Origin: Micrococcaceae bacterium Sec5.1
Lineage (GTDB): Bacteria > Actinomycetota > Actinomycetes > Actinomycetales > Micrococcaceae
Length of the DNA: 64,000 bases
Direction: 5' to 3'
NCBI GenBank assembly: GCA_039636795.1
Contig: CP143430.1
Coordinates: 1,550,001 to 1,614,000, forward strand
Part shown: in pieces, positions 9,196 to 17,532 of the stretch
Position numbering within the stretch: the first letter of the stretch is position 1
Layout: each line of letters opens with the position of its first letter
Notes under the pieces: model-generated
Told to the model about the DNA's origin: nothing
What the model saw: only the letters and a program-made list of their open reading frames with translations
The model's database searches: none
Made by a program: the position numbers and the translations under genes

Positions 9196-9666
9196 TCAGA
9201 ACTGGTGCGGGGGTGCCTGCGGCGCAGGGTGAGTCGGCTGTGCTGGCTGTTGCTGACCCTGCTGTGGTGCCTGCTGCCCTTGTCCCGGCTGGGACGCGGT
9301 CTTGGTCAAGTACACGGACTGCCCAGTGGCGCCGGGTTCGCCTTCGCCGAGTGGAAGCACATAAACGGCCGTGCCATAGGCGCAGACTTCAGTCCAGTTG
9401 GTCCCCATTTCGGAGGTGTCGAAGCGCATGGCGACAATTGCGTTGGCGCCGCGCTGCTGGGCCTCGTTGACCATCCGGGCCATGACTTCTTGCCGGCTTT
9501 CGTAGAGTGCCCTGGTCATTTCGGGCAGCTCGCCGCCACCGAGGGAGCGGAAACCGGCCAGCATCTGGGAGCCGATATCGCGGGAACGGACAGTGAGGCC
9601 CATGACTTCGCCGAAGACGGCGTCGATGCGGTGGCCGGGTATCTCATTGGAGGTGACGATCAACAT
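9196..9666 (-). CDS. YbjQ-family (DUF74) protein with Gln/Pro-rich tail
   Basis: This 156-residue cytoplasmic protein has a complete YbjQ/DUF74 domain over residues 1-110. It begins MLIVTSNEIPGHRIDAVFGE and contains ALYESRQEVMARMVNEAQQ, RGANAIVAMRFDTSEMG and EVCAYGTAVYV. The family forms pentamer-like rings and is annotated as putative heavy-metal binding, without proven function. The C-terminal 40 residues are a Gln/Pro-rich tail (QGQQAPQQGQQQPAQPTHP) not typical of the family. The ATG follows TAGGCT by exactly 6 nt, consistent with a leaderless mRNA. Confidence 0.88.
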   Translation of the reverse strand: MLIVTSNEIPGHRIDAVFGEVMGLTVRSRDIGSQMLAGFRSLGGGELPEMTRALYESRQEVMARMVNEAQQRGANAIVAMRFDTSEMGTNWTEVCAYGTAVYVLPLGEGEPGATGQSVYLTKTASQPGQGQQAPQQGQQQPAQPTHPAPQAPPHQF

Positions 9667-9672
9667 GCTCCG

Positions 9673-9678
9673 AGCCTA
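9673..9678 (-). promoter_or_regulatory. -10 box of leaderless ybjQ-like gene
   Basis: TAGGCT on the minus strand is followed by CGGAGC and then the ATG at 9666. The spacing of six bases equals that seen at the other leaderless genes of the window. Confidence 0.6.
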
Positions 9679-9696
9679 TCCAGCTTTCGCCGTTAA

Positions 9697-9740
9697 ACCG
9701 CGCAATCCCCGGGGGAGAAGTCCCCAAGGGATTGCGCGGT
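9697..9740 (-). terminator. Terminator hairpin downstream of the symporter
   Basis: Bases 9697-9709 (ACCGCGCAATCCC) and 9728-9740 are perfect complements. A nested GGGGA/TCCCC stem (9712-9716 with 9721-9725) lies in the loop. It follows the stop of the minus-strand symporter and would separate it from ybjQ. Confidence 0.7.
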
Positions 9741-9758
9741 GCGAAAAGCCAGCTGGTG

Positions 9759-11192
9759 CTATGCCTTGGAATCGGCCAGTTCGCGCGCCTCGTTCTCGGC
9801 AGCAGCCGTGTCGTTGGCGAACTCGTCAGCGAACGCGGCGCCATTGCGGGGCGCGTTGTACAGCGATTCGTCCAGGATGCCCTGGCGCTTGGCGACGATA
9901 GCGGGGATGAGCGCCTGGCCTGCCACGTTGACGGCCGTGCGGCCCATGTCCAGGATGGGGTCGATCGCCAGCAGGAGTCCGACGCCGGCCAACGGCAGTC
10001 CCAACGTGGACAGGGTCAGCGTGAGCATGACGACGGCGCCCGTGGTGCCTGCCGTGGCAGCGGAACCCAGCACGGAGACCAGCACAATGAGGAGGTATTG
10101 GCTGAAGTCCAGGTTGATACCGAAGAACTGGGCCACGAAGATCGCTGCGATGGCCGGGTAGATCGCCGCGCAACCGTCCATTTTGGTGGTGGCGCCGAGC
10201 GGGACGGCAAAGGAAGCGTAGCCCGAGGGAACGCCGAGGTTACGCTCGGCAACGCGCTGCGTGAGCGGCAGCGTACCGATCGAGGAACGGGAGACGAAGG
10301 CCAACTGCACGGCCGGCCATACACCGGAGAAGTACTGCTTGATGGAAAGGCCGTGGACGCGGACCAGAATCGGATACAGGACGAAGAGCACCAGTGCCAG
10401 GCCGATGTAGATGGCGGCGGTGAACTTTCCAAGGGAGCCGATGGTGTCCCAGCCGTAGATGGCCACGGCGTTACCGATCAGACCGATGGTGCCCAGTGGG
10501 GCGATGCGGATGATCCACCACAGCACCTTCTGGATGACGGCCAATGCGGAGGCGTTGAAGGTCAGGAACGCTTCTGCCTGCTTGCCGACCTTGAGGGCAG
10601 CGACACCGACGGCGATCGCGACCACCAGGATCTGGAGCACATTGAAGCTGACGGAGGTGCTGACCGTGGTGGCGGCATTAGCGCCCTCCGTGACAGTGGA
10701 GCTCGCGCCGAGTCCGAGGAAGTTCTTCGGGAAAAGCCCGATCAGGAACGCCCACCAGTCACCGGTCTTGCCGGCGTACTCGGCCTTCTGCGTGATCCCG
10801 GTAGCTGCACCAGGCTGCAGGAGCACACCCAGGCCGATGCCGATGAGCACCGAAACCAGTGAGGTGATGGCAAACCAAAGCAGCGTGTTCCAGGCGAGGC
10901 GGGCCGCATTGGAAACCTCGCGAAGGTTGGCGATGGAGCTCACCACCGCGGTGAAGATCAAAGGAACGACGGCGGTCTGCAGCAACGAGACGTAGCTGGA
11001 GCCAATCGTTTGAAGGGTCGCGCCGAGGCCGTTGGGGGCGGTCTTGGTACTGCCGGTGTACTTGGCGATGAGGCCAAGGACAAGGCCGATGATGAGGGCG
11101 GCAATGATCTGGACGCCGAAGGATCCTGCCCACTTGGGAAGCTGGAAGCCGCTCTTTCCAGGCGCTGAAGTGATGTTATTTGAGGTGCTCAC
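9759..11192 (-). CDS. Dicarboxylate/amino acid:cation symporter (DAACS)
   Basis: This 477-residue membrane carrier of the GltP/DctA family couples uptake of glutamate, aspartate or C4-dicarboxylates to protons or sodium. The family core is visible: SRSSIGTLPLTQRVAE (the serine-rich hairpin motif), PLGATTKMDGCAAIYPAIAAIF, and LGSAATAGTTGAVVMLTLTLS before the last helices. The start is a GTG at 11192, exactly 6 nt after TAGCGT, so the message is probably leaderless. Two inverted 16-bp copies of GCACCYCAAATAACAT flank this promoter. A hairpin follows the stop. Substrate choice between glutamate and dicarboxylates is not resolved. Confidence 0.93.
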   Translation of the reverse strand: MSTSNNITSAPGKSGFQLPKWAGSFGVQIIAALIIGLVLGLIAKYTGSTKTAPNGLGATLQTIGSSYVSLLQTAVVPLIFTAVVSSIANLREVSNAARLAWNTLLWFAITSLVSVLIGIGLGVLLQPGAATGITQKAEYAGKTGDWWAFLIGLFPKNFLGLGASSTVTEGANAATTVSTSVSFNVLQILVVAIAVGVAALKVGKQAEAFLTFNASALAVIQKVLWWIIRIAPLGTIGLIGNAVAIYGWDTIGSLGKFTAAIYIGLALVLFVLYPILVRVHGLSIKQYFSGVWPAVQLAFVSRSSIGTLPLTQRVAERNLGVPSGYASFAVPLGATTKMDGCAAIYPAIAAIFVAQFFGINLDFSQYLLIVLVSVLGSAATAGTTGAVVMLTLTLSTLGLPLAGVGLLLAIDPILDMGRTAVNVAGQALIPAIVAKRQGILDESLYNAPRNGAAFADEFANDTAAAENEARELADSKA

Positions 11193-11223
11193 AAGAACAC
11201 GCTAGGTGCACCCCAAATAACAT
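11173..11223. promoter_or_regulatory. Symporter promoter flanked by inverted 16-bp sites
   Basis: ATGTTATTTGAGGTGC at 11173-11188 and GCACCCCAAATAACAT at 11208-11223 are inverted copies with one mismatch, 19 bp apart. Between them lie the minus-strand -10 box TAGCGT (11199-11204) and the GTG start (11192). One arm is in the first codons and the other in the core promoter. This arrangement suits two operators bound by a repressor. Confidence 0.6.
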
Positions 11224-11312
11224 AGCGAACGGACGTTTAGAAATATTACGCCGCTATAGGCTCACCCAGCCCACGGAGGATGGCCGGCCTTCGGCCGTGG
11301 CACACCGGAAGC

Positions 11313-12995
11313 TCACCCAAGCAACGCCCGCCGCAGCACGTCCAAACCGACCGAGCCAATGTTTAGTGCCTTGCTGTGGAAGGACTTTAGATCGAACCCT
11401 TCGCGGGTTTCAAGCTCGGCCCGGATCTGTTCCCAGAGCCGCTGCCCCACCTTGTACGAGGGTGCTTGCCCGGGCCAGCCGAGGTAGCGGGTGAATTCGA
11501 ATTGGAGTTGGCCTTCGCTGATGTCCAGGTTGGCCTTGAGGAAGTCAAAGCCCTTTTCTGGCGTCCAGGTGCCGGTACCCCAGCGTTCGGGGACGGTTAG
11601 TTCCAGGTGTACGCCGATGTCGAAGACGACGCGGGCTGCACGCATGCGTTGGCCGTCCAGCATGCCCATGTGGTCGCCCGGGTCTTTTAAGTAGCCCAGT
11701 TCCAGCGTGAGCTGCTCGGCGTAGAGTGCCCAGCCTTCGCCGTGTCCGGAGACCCAGCAGACGTTGCGGCGCCAGTTGTTGAGGAGTTCGCGGCGGTAGG
11801 TGGCGGTGGCGACTTGGAGGTGGTGGCCGGGGACGCCTTCGTGGAAGACGGTGGTTGTTTCGGACCAGGTGGTGAAGGTGTCTTCGCCGGCGGGAACGGA
11901 CCACCACATGCGGCCGGGCCGGGAGAAGTCGTCGGACGGGCCGGTGTAGTAGATGCCGCCTTCGTCGGTGGGGGCGATCATGCATTCGAGGGTTTTCATG
12001 ACGTCCGGGATGTCGAAGTGGACGTCTGCGAGCTCGGATACTGCGCGGTCCGAGAGTTCCTGCATCCACGCCTTCAGGGCGTCCGTTCCCTTGATCTGGC
12101 GGGCGGGATCGTTGTTGAGGATGCTTTTGGCTTCTTCGATGCTGGCGCCGGGCTTGATCTGCGCGGCTACCTTTTCCTGTTCGCTGATGAGCCGTTCCAG
12201 CTCCTGAACGCCCCACGCATACGTTTCTTCCAGATCGACTTCGGCGCCAATAAATGAGCGGGAGGCCAGGGCATACCGTTCCCGCCCTACCGCGTCCTTT
12301 TCCGGGGCAACGGGGAGAAGCTCGTCCTGGAGGAAGGTACCCAACGATTCGTAAGCTGATCGGGCAGCGGAGGCACCGGCGTCGAGCTTGGACTGAACGT
12401 CTGCTGGAAGCGGTTGCCCACCAAGGGCAGCGGATGAAGCCATCTTGGCGAAGAATCCGTCCTCGGCGGCGTACCGGGCAGTTTGTTCGATGACGATTCG
12501 AACCTGGCGCGCGGCCGCTACTTTGCCGTGTTCCTTGGCGGCACGAAGCGAGGAAATGTAGCCCTCGATGGCGCCGGGAACGTTGGCGGCACGGCCGGCA
12601 ATGTGCTCCCATTGCTCCACGGTGTCCGTGGGCATGAGGTCGAAGATGGCGCGGATGTCCTGCGCCGGCGAGGCGATGTTGTTGAGGTCGGCAGCATCCC
12701 AGCCGGTTTCGTGGATCTCCAGCTCCAGGCCGAGCCGCTCGCGCATTGCGTCCAGGGTGACGACGTCGGACTCGTCGGTCGGTTCCAGCGCCGCCAACGA
12801 TTCCAACGCCTGCCGGGCAGCCTGCGCATGGGCCTCGGCTCCTGCAGGCGAGAAGTCCTGATATTCAGTCTCGTGCCCCGGCAACCCCAACGTGGTGGCG
12901 AAGCTGGGGTTGAGTTCGATCAGCTTTTCCGTGTACGCGTCAGCAACGGAATCGATGGCGGTCTTGGGTCGTGCAGGCGTGTTTGCAGTAGTCAC
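11313..12995 (-). CDS. DUF885 putative metallopeptidase
   Basis: This 560-residue cytoplasmic protein belongs to DUF885, a family related in fold to gluzincin-type metallopeptidases. HEGVPGHHLQ is the zinc-site HExxxH-like motif, and the downstream SGHGEGWALYAEQL supplies the further conserved His/Glu residues. The N-terminal half (YTEKLIELNPSFATTLGLPG) and C-terminal LGWPGQAPSYKVGQRLWEQ are also typical of the family. The GTG start follows TAGGCT by exactly 6 nt, so it is probably leaderless. There is no signal peptide. The substrate is unknown; peptide hydrolysis is inferred from the fold. Confidence 0.9.
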   Translation of the reverse strand: MTTANTPARPKTAIDSVADAYTEKLIELNPSFATTLGLPGHETEYQDFSPAGAEAHAQAARQALESLAALEPTDESDVVTLDAMRERLGLELEIHETGWDAADLNNIASPAQDIRAIFDLMPTDTVEQWEHIAGRAANVPGAIEGYISSLRAAKEHGKVAAARQVRIVIEQTARYAAEDGFFAKMASSAALGGQPLPADVQSKLDAGASAARSAYESLGTFLQDELLPVAPEKDAVGRERYALASRSFIGAEVDLEETYAWGVQELERLISEQEKVAAQIKPGASIEEAKSILNNDPARQIKGTDALKAWMQELSDRAVSELADVHFDIPDVMKTLECMIAPTDEGGIYYTGPSDDFSRPGRMWWSVPAGEDTFTTWSETTTVFHEGVPGHHLQVATATYRRELLNNWRRNVCWVSGHGEGWALYAEQLTLELGYLKDPGDHMGMLDGQRMRAARVVFDIGVHLELTVPERWGTGTWTPEKGFDFLKANLDISEGQLQFEFTRYLGWPGQAPSYKVGQRLWEQIRAELETREGFDLKSFHSKALNIGSVGLDVLRRALLG

Positions 12996-13001
12996 CCACA
13001 G

Positions 13002-13007
13002 AGCCTA
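13002..13007 (-). promoter_or_regulatory. -10 box of leaderless DUF885 gene
   Basis: TAGGCT on the minus strand is followed by CTGTGG and the GTG start at 12995. A small hairpin (13010-13025, CGTGAG/CTCACG) lies just upstream and may terminate the carboxylase operon. Confidence 0.6.
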
Positions 13008-13069
13008 ACCGTGAGTCGGCTCACGTGAAAGGGTTGTTGCACTTTCTCGCGCCACCGCGATGAAGCGAA

Positions 13070-13318
13070 CTATCCGCGGCTGCGCTTCCACGCGCCCGGA
13101 CCCGGCGTGGGGTCCAGGCGCAACTGCTGACGGCGTACCCAATGACGAACGTTCGGCTTTGCAGGCTCCGTCGTCGGGGGTACTCCGACAGAAGCGACGA
13201 CGGCGGCAAGGGCCGCGAGCTCCTCGGCGGTGGGTTCTCCCTTGACCACGGAGAACATGGGAGCGACGGGTTCGGGCGCTGAAGGGTTATCGTCTGCCCG
13301 ATGCTTAGCCGGGCTCAT
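13070..13318 (-). CDS. accE: Acyl-CoA carboxylase epsilon subunit
   Basis: This 82-residue protein is the small epsilon subunit found only in actinobacterial acyl-CoA carboxylases, where it stabilises the alpha-beta complex. The diagnostic segment [20 protein letters not shown] is present in the middle. A C-terminal basic segment containing [21 protein letters not shown] resembles the end of many homologues. Its start overlaps the stop of the beta subunit by 4 bases (ATGA), so the two are translated together. The N-terminal 20 residues are low complexity. Confidence 0.88.
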   Translation of the reverse strand: MSPAKHRADDNPSAPEPVAPMFSVVKGEPTAEELAALAAVVASVGVPPTTEPAKPNVRHWVRRQQLRLDPTPGPGAWKRSRG

Positions 13319-14898
13319 AGCGGGATGTTCCCGTGCTTCTTGGTGGGCAGGCTGGCGCGTTTGTCGCGAAGGGCGCGCAGGCCGCGGATGATCTGGAGAC
13401 GCGTGTCAGAGGGTGCAATGACGGCGTCCACATAGCCCAGCTGAGCTGCCTGGTAAGGGTTGAGGAGTTCTTCCTCGTAGCCCTGGATAATCTCTGCGCG
13501 CTTGGCTTCGACATCGCCGCCGGCCTCGGCAACCGCTGCGAGGTCGCGACGGTAGAGGATGTTCACCGCACCCTGGGCGCCCATGACGCCGATCTGGGCC
13601 GTGGGCCACGCGAGGTTCAGGTCTGCGCCGAGCTTCTTGGAGCCCATCACGATGTATGCGCCGCCGTAGGCCTTGCGGGTGATGACGGTGAGCTTGGGCA
13701 CGGTGGCCTCAGCGTAGGCATACAGGAGTTTGGCGCCTCGACGGATGATTCCCTGGAATTCCTGGTCCTTGCCGGGGAGGAAGCCGGGCACGTCCACCAG
13801 CGTGATGATGGGGATGTTGAAAGCGTCGCAGTGCCGGACAAACCGTGCGGCTTTCTCGGATGCGGAGATGTCCAGGGTGCCTGCGAACTGCATCGGCTGG
13901 TTCGCAACGATGCCGACGGTGTGACCTTCGACCCGCCCGTAGCCAATGATCACGTTGGGGGCATACAGCGACTGCATTTCAAGGAAGTGGGCGTCGTCCA
14001 CGATCTGCTCAATGACCTTGCGCATGTCGTACGGCTGATTGGCCGAATCCGGGATCAGTCCATCCAAGGCGAGGTCGTCGTCGTCGAGTTCCAATTCCTG
14101 GTCGTGTTCTACAACCGGCGCCTCGGAAAGGTTGTTGGAAGGCAGGAAGTCCAGGAGTTCGCGGACGAATTCAATGGCATCGGCTTCGTCGGAGGCAAGG
14201 TAAGTGGACGTACCGGTGGTGGCGTTGTGCTGGCGGGCACCGCCCAGCGTTTCCATATCCACGTCCTCGCCCGTGACGGTCTTGATGACATCGGGGCCGG
14301 TGATGAACATGTGGGAAGTCTTGTCCACCATGACCACGTAGTCGGTCAGCGCGGGGGAGTAGGCGGCGCCGCCGGCGCACGGGCCCATGATGAGCGAGAT
14401 CTGGGGGACGACGCCCGAGGCATGGACGTTGTTGCGGAAGATATCCGCGAACATGGCAAGGGAGGCCACGCCTTCCTGGATGCGCGCGCCGCCGCCGTCG
14501 TTGATGCCCACCACGGGGCAGCCGTTGCGGAGGGCGAATTCCTGGACCTTGACGATCTTCTCGCCGTTGACCTGGCTCAAGGAGCCGCCGTAGACGCTGA
14601 AGTCCTGGCTGTAGATGGCAACGAGGCGCCCGTCCACTGTGCCGTAACCGGAGACGACGCCGTCGCCCAGGGGCTTCTTTTTCTCCATGCCGAAGGCTGT
14701 GGAGCGGTGGACGGCGAGGGCGTCGAACTCAACGAATGATTCGGGATCGACCAGGAGGTCGATGCGTTCGCGGGCAGTGTTCTTACCGCGTGCGTGTTGC
14801 TTTTCGATCGCTTCCGGGCCGGAAGGCTGCTCTGCACGGGCCTGGCGGTCGCGGAAGTCTGCAATCTTTCCCGCTGTCGTTGTCAGATCGTGGCTCAT
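13315..14898 (-). CDS. accD: Acyl-CoA carboxylase beta subunit (carboxyltransferase)
   Basis: This 527-residue carboxyltransferase moves CO2 from biotin to acetyl- or propionyl-CoA and would pair with the alpha chain at 1389-3203. The crotonase-fold halves are clear: [20 protein letters not shown] and [18 protein letters not shown] in the N half, then [20 protein letters not shown] and [16 protein letters not shown] in the C half. ATG at 14898 has GGAG 7 nt upstream and is preferred over the adjacent TTG at 14901. The epsilon gene overlaps its stop. Whether it favours acetyl- or propionyl-CoA is not decided here. Confidence 0.95.
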   Translation of the reverse strand: MSHDLTTTAGKIADFRDRQARAEQPSGPEAIEKQHARGKNTARERIDLLVDPESFVEFDALAVHRSTAFGMEKKKPLGDGVVSGYGTVDGRLVAIYSQDFSVYGGSLSQVNGEKIVKVQEFALRNGCPVVGINDGGGARIQEGVASLAMFADIFRNNVHASGVVPQISLIMGPCAGGAAYSPALTDYVVMVDKTSHMFITGPDVIKTVTGEDVDMETLGGARQHNATTGTSTYLASDEADAIEFVRELLDFLPSNNLSEAPVVEHDQELELDDDDLALDGLIPDSANQPYDMRKVIEQIVDDAHFLEMQSLYAPNVIIGYGRVEGHTVGIVANQPMQFAGTLDISASEKAARFVRHCDAFNIPIITLVDVPGFLPGKDQEFQGIIRRGAKLLYAYAEATVPKLTVITRKAYGGAYIVMGSKKLGADLNLAWPTAQIGVMGAQGAVNILYRRDLAAVAEAGGDVEAKRAEIIQGYEEELLNPYQAAQLGYVDAVIAPSDTRLQIIRGLRALRDKRASLPTKKHGNIPL

Positions 14899-14915
14899 CA
14901 AGTGTCTCCGGCTCT

Positions 14916-14972
14916 GTAGCTGATTTTCGCTGGCGCAGTTCTGTTGCGAACAAGTAGCTGACTTAAGTAGCT
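14916..14972. promoter_or_regulatory. Direct repeats AAGTAGCT upstream of accD
   Basis: GTAGCT occurs at 14916, 14954 and 14967. The last two are part of AAGTAGCT direct repeats 13 bp apart (14952-14959 and 14965-14972), with a palindromic ACTTAAGT between them. They lie in the accD leader and may bind a regulator; this is weak evidence. Confidence 0.3.
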
Positions 14973-15074
14973 TCCGTACAAAGAAAAGGCCCCGCTGGCC
15001 AGTCTAGTGACGCCATTGCCGCGAACCGCTGTAGAAACCCTACAATTTTCAGCGCCCAAGCCAAAGCTGTCGCT

Positions 15075-15108
15075 ATGTTACCCGTCAGTAACATACTTGG
15101 GTTAGAGT
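15075..15108 (+). promoter_or_regulatory. Leaderless SDR promoter with 20-bp palindrome
   Basis: ATGTTAC (15075-15081) and GTAACAT (15088-15094) are perfect inverted repeats around CCGTCA. The -10 box TAGAGT (15103-15108) lies 6 nt before the ATG at 15115. The palindrome covers the -35 region, as expected for a TetR-type operator. The site is in the accD/SDR divergent region and could control both. Confidence 0.6.
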
Positions 15109-15114
15109 GTCTGC

Positions 15115-15966
15115 ATGACTCCAACCCCTTATGTAGCCAGCGGTTCACTCAAGGGCCGCACCATCATCATGTCCGGAGGCAGCCGTGGAATCGGATTGGC
15201 CATCGCCACCCGTGCCGCACGCGACGGCGCCAATATCGTCCTGATGGCCAAGACCGGAGAACCCCACCCGAAACTGGAAGGAACCGTCTTCACAGCGGCC
15301 GATCAACTGGTTGCGGCAGGTGGCCAGGCGCTGCCGCTCGTGGGCGATGTACGCAATGACGACGACGTCGCCGCGGCGGTGAGTGCCGCCGTCGAGCGCT
15401 TTGGGGGAATCGACGTCGTCATCAACAACGCGTCAGCGATTGACCTCTCCCGCACGGATGCAATTGACATGAAGCGTTACGACCTCATGCAGGACATCAA
15501 CGTCCGTGGAACCTTCCTGCTCTCCAAGCTGTCCCTCCCTGCGCTGCGGGAATCCGGGAACGGGCACATCCTCACGCTGTCGCCACCGCTGAACCTCGAT
15601 CCAAAATGGGCCGGGATGCATCTGGCCTACACCATGGCCAAGTACGGAATGAGCCTCACTACCCTGGGACTCGCCGAGGAGCTTAAGGACGACGGCGTCT
15701 CGGTCAACTCGCTCTGGCCTTGCACCCTGATCGATACCGCGGCGATCCGGAACATGCCTGGCGGGCAGCAGATTGTGAAGGCCGCCCGCGGACCGGAGAT
15801 CATGGCAGATGCTGCGCACGCTGTGCTGACCGGCGCCAACGGTGTCACGGGTTCGGGTAACTTCTACACCGACGAAGAAGTCCTCAGGGCTGCCGGTGTG
15901 AAGGAGTTTGCGCCATACAGCCTCGGCGCGCCTGAGGACCGCCTGGTGCAAGACATCTTCCTCTAA
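15115..15966 (+). CDS. Short-chain dehydrogenase (HSDL2-like SDR)
   Basis: This 283-residue NAD(P)-dependent oxidoreductase of the SDR superfamily resembles the hydroxysteroid-dehydrogenase-like 2 subgroup. Visible motifs are the cofactor loop GGSRGIGLAIA (residues 20-30), DVVINNAS, and the catalytic YTMAK. LSPPLNLDPKWAGMHLAYTM is typical of HSDL2-like proteins, which act in lipid metabolism. The ATG at 15115 lies 6 nt after TAGAGT, so the mRNA is probably leaderless. It is divergent from the carboxylase operon across a shared regulatory region. The substrate is unknown; a role in acyl or fatty-acid conversion is inferred from family and position. Confidence 0.88.
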   Translation: MTPTPYVASGSLKGRTIIMSGGSRGIGLAIATRAARDGANIVLMAKTGEPHPKLEGTVFTAADQLVAAGGQALPLVGDVRNDDDVAAAVSAAVERFGGIDVVINNASAIDLSRTDAIDMKRYDLMQDINVRGTFLLSKLSLPALRESGNGHILTLSPPLNLDPKWAGMHLAYTMAKYGMSLTTLGLAEELKDDGVSVNSLWPCTLIDTAAIRNMPGGQQIVKAARGPEIMADAAHAVLTGANGVTGSGNFYTDEEVLRAAGVKEFAPYSLGAPEDRLVQDIFL

Positions 15967-16010
15967 GCGGATTCCCATGTTTCGGGCAAGTTCTGCGGGC
16001 CGCAACTGGA

Positions 16011-16016
16011 TAGGAT
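16011..16016 (+). promoter_or_regulatory. -10 box of leaderless birA
   Basis: TAGGAT is followed by TCAGCT and the ATG at 16023, the same 6-nt spacing as at other leaderless genes here. No ribosome binding site precedes the ATG. Confidence 0.6.
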
Positions 16017-16022
16017 TCAGCT

Positions 16023-16946
16023 ATGGATGCCGAACAGCCTGCCAGCAGCGAACCCCTCGACCCCAGGCCAGGGGAAGACCGGCCGTCATTGGACCGCGAG
16101 GCACTGCTCCAGCCTGATTTCCTGTCGGCAACCGGAATTTCCCAAGTGAATATTGTCGAGTCCACGGGATCCACCAATCAGGACCTCGTGCGTGCCGTAA
16201 CTTCGGAGCCCAAAAAATGGGCCGACCTTGCTGTGTTGACCGCCGAACACCAGACGGCGGCACGCGGACGGCTGGACAGGCACTGGGAATCGCCCGAGCG
16301 CTCCGCCGTCTCCGTTTCCATGGTGCTGCGACCCGTCACAGCCGAAGGCATGCCCGTGCCGACGCAGAGTTACTCGTGGCTCTCACTGCTTGCAGCTGTT
16401 GCCCTGCGCGAAGCATTGCAGGAAACGGCCGGCATAACTGCAGAGATCAAGTGGCCCAACGACGTCCTGATTAATGGACGGAAGGTCGCCGGAATCCTGG
16501 CCCAGATGACGCCACTGGGCGACGGGTCGGTCCCTGCAGTGATCCTGGGCGTTGGCCTCAACGTCTCGCTGGCGGAGGATGAATTGCCGGTACCAACCGC
16601 CACATCGCTGGCCTTGGAAGGGGCCACGACGACGGACCGCACCGCGCTGCTGAAGAGCTACCTTTCCCGCTTCAGCAGGCTTTACCGCAGCTTCTGCAAC
16701 TCAGAAGGCGATCCCGCGGCAGGGTTGGCAGGTGGCCCCTCGCTGCATAAGCGCGTTGAGTCGGCAATGGTCACCTTGGGACGCGAAGTGCGCGCGCACC
16801 TGCCCGGCGACCACGAAATAGTGGGACATGCCTCCCGTTTGGACGAGCACGGATCGCTCCTGGTGGTGGACCACGGCGGCCGGGAACATGTTGTGACGGC
16901 AGGTGATGTGGTGCATCTGCGCGCCACGGAAAGCGGTTATGCGTAA
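16023..16946 (+). CDS. birA: Biotin--[acetyl-CoA-carboxylase] ligase
   Basis: This cytoplasmic enzyme of 307 residues activates biotin with ATP and attaches it to the EAMKM lysine of the carboxylase alpha chain. The biotin-binding core is readable: ESTGSTNQDLVRA, then EHQTAARGRLDRHWESP (the GRGRxxR-like loop, here ARGRLDR), then IKWPNDVLINGRKVAGIL. It lacks an N-terminal helix-turn-helix, so it is a ligase only and not a repressor. The 3' end overlaps the start of the PH-domain gene by 8 bases. Placement next to carboxylase subunits matches its function and mirrors mycobacteria. Confidence 0.94.
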   Translation: MDAEQPASSEPLDPRPGEDRPSLDREALLQPDFLSATGISQVNIVESTGSTNQDLVRAVTSEPKKWADLAVLTAEHQTAARGRLDRHWESPERSAVSVSMVLRPVTAEGMPVPTQSYSWLSLLAAVALREALQETAGITAEIKWPNDVLINGRKVAGILAQMTPLGDGSVPAVILGVGLNVSLAEDELPVPTATSLALEGATTTDRTALLKSYLSRFSRLYRSFCNSEGDPAAGLAGGPSLHKRVESAMVTLGREVRAHLPGDHEIVGHASRLDEHGSLLVVDHGGREHVVTAGDVVHLRATESGYA

Positions 16947-17532
16947 AGAGTTGCTTCCGGGGGAGCAGGTCATCACCATCACGCGGCAACAGGCCCGCTC
17001 GCTGTTCTTGCCAACGCTGGCCTTCATCGTGATTCCTGCCCTGGCGGCGTACGCCTGTGCATGGATCGTCAAAGGAAATCCGCAGCGCCTTGCCCCGTTC
17101 ATTACAGTGGAATGGACGCCATGGCTTGTGGGTACCTGTGTGGGCCTGGCAGCGCTCGTCCTGGTGGCCTACAGCGTGAAGCGGCTGTTGAAATGGCGTT
17201 CAGTCAGGTTCATCCTGACCAGCCGCCGGATAATTGCCAAGTATGGAATGTTTCGCCGCGGTGACTGGCAGGTGTCATTGATGGCGGTTCGCAGCGTGGG
17301 GGTCCACCAGAACCTGCTGCAGCGGACATTGCACTCCGGGAATATATCCTTGGATACCGGGCCCTCCGGCGAAGCCGTTTTGACGGACGTACCGGAGGTC
17401 GGAAAATTCAGGGGCTTCATTCTTGACGCCATGGATGAACTGCCCAAGGGTGGGGTTTTTGAGGGTGAAGTCCTGTCGGATTTTGATGGGTTGCCGTGGG
17501 AATTGAGAGAAGGTGGAAGAGATGAGCGTTGA
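16939..17532 (+). CDS. PH-domain (bPH2) membrane protein
   Basis: This 197-residue protein has two N-terminal transmembrane helices (LPTLAFIVIPALAAYACAW and WLVGTCVGLAALVLVAYSV). A bacterial PH domain follows, with the segment RFILTSRRIIAKYGMFRRGD and SVGVHQNLLQRTLHSGNI. The ATG at 16939 lies inside the end of birA, so translation is coupled; longer frames upstream are birA shadow. A PH-domain membrane gene directly after birA is also found in mycobacteria (Rv3278c region). The function is unknown; lipid or membrane organisation is a guess. Confidence 0.85.
   Translation: MRKELLPGEQVITITRQQARSLFLPTLAFIVIPALAAYACAWIVKGNPQRLAPFITVEWTPWLVGTCVGLAALVLVAYSVKRLLKWRSVRFILTSRRIIAKYGMFRRGDWQVSLMAVRSVGVHQNLLQRTLHSGNISLDTGPSGEAVLTDVPEVGKFRGFILDAMDELPKGGVFEGEVLSDFDGLPWELREGGRDER

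Noticed and set aside
11173..11223. RNA hairpin hiding the symporter start codon
   Set aside because: The -10 box lies between the two arms with the start 6 nt on, so the upstream arm would not be in the transcript. A DNA operator is the better reading.
13333..14739. 468-residue plus-strand frame opposite accD
   Set aside because: It is antisense to a conserved carboxyltransferase and has no family motif; typical of high third-position GC.
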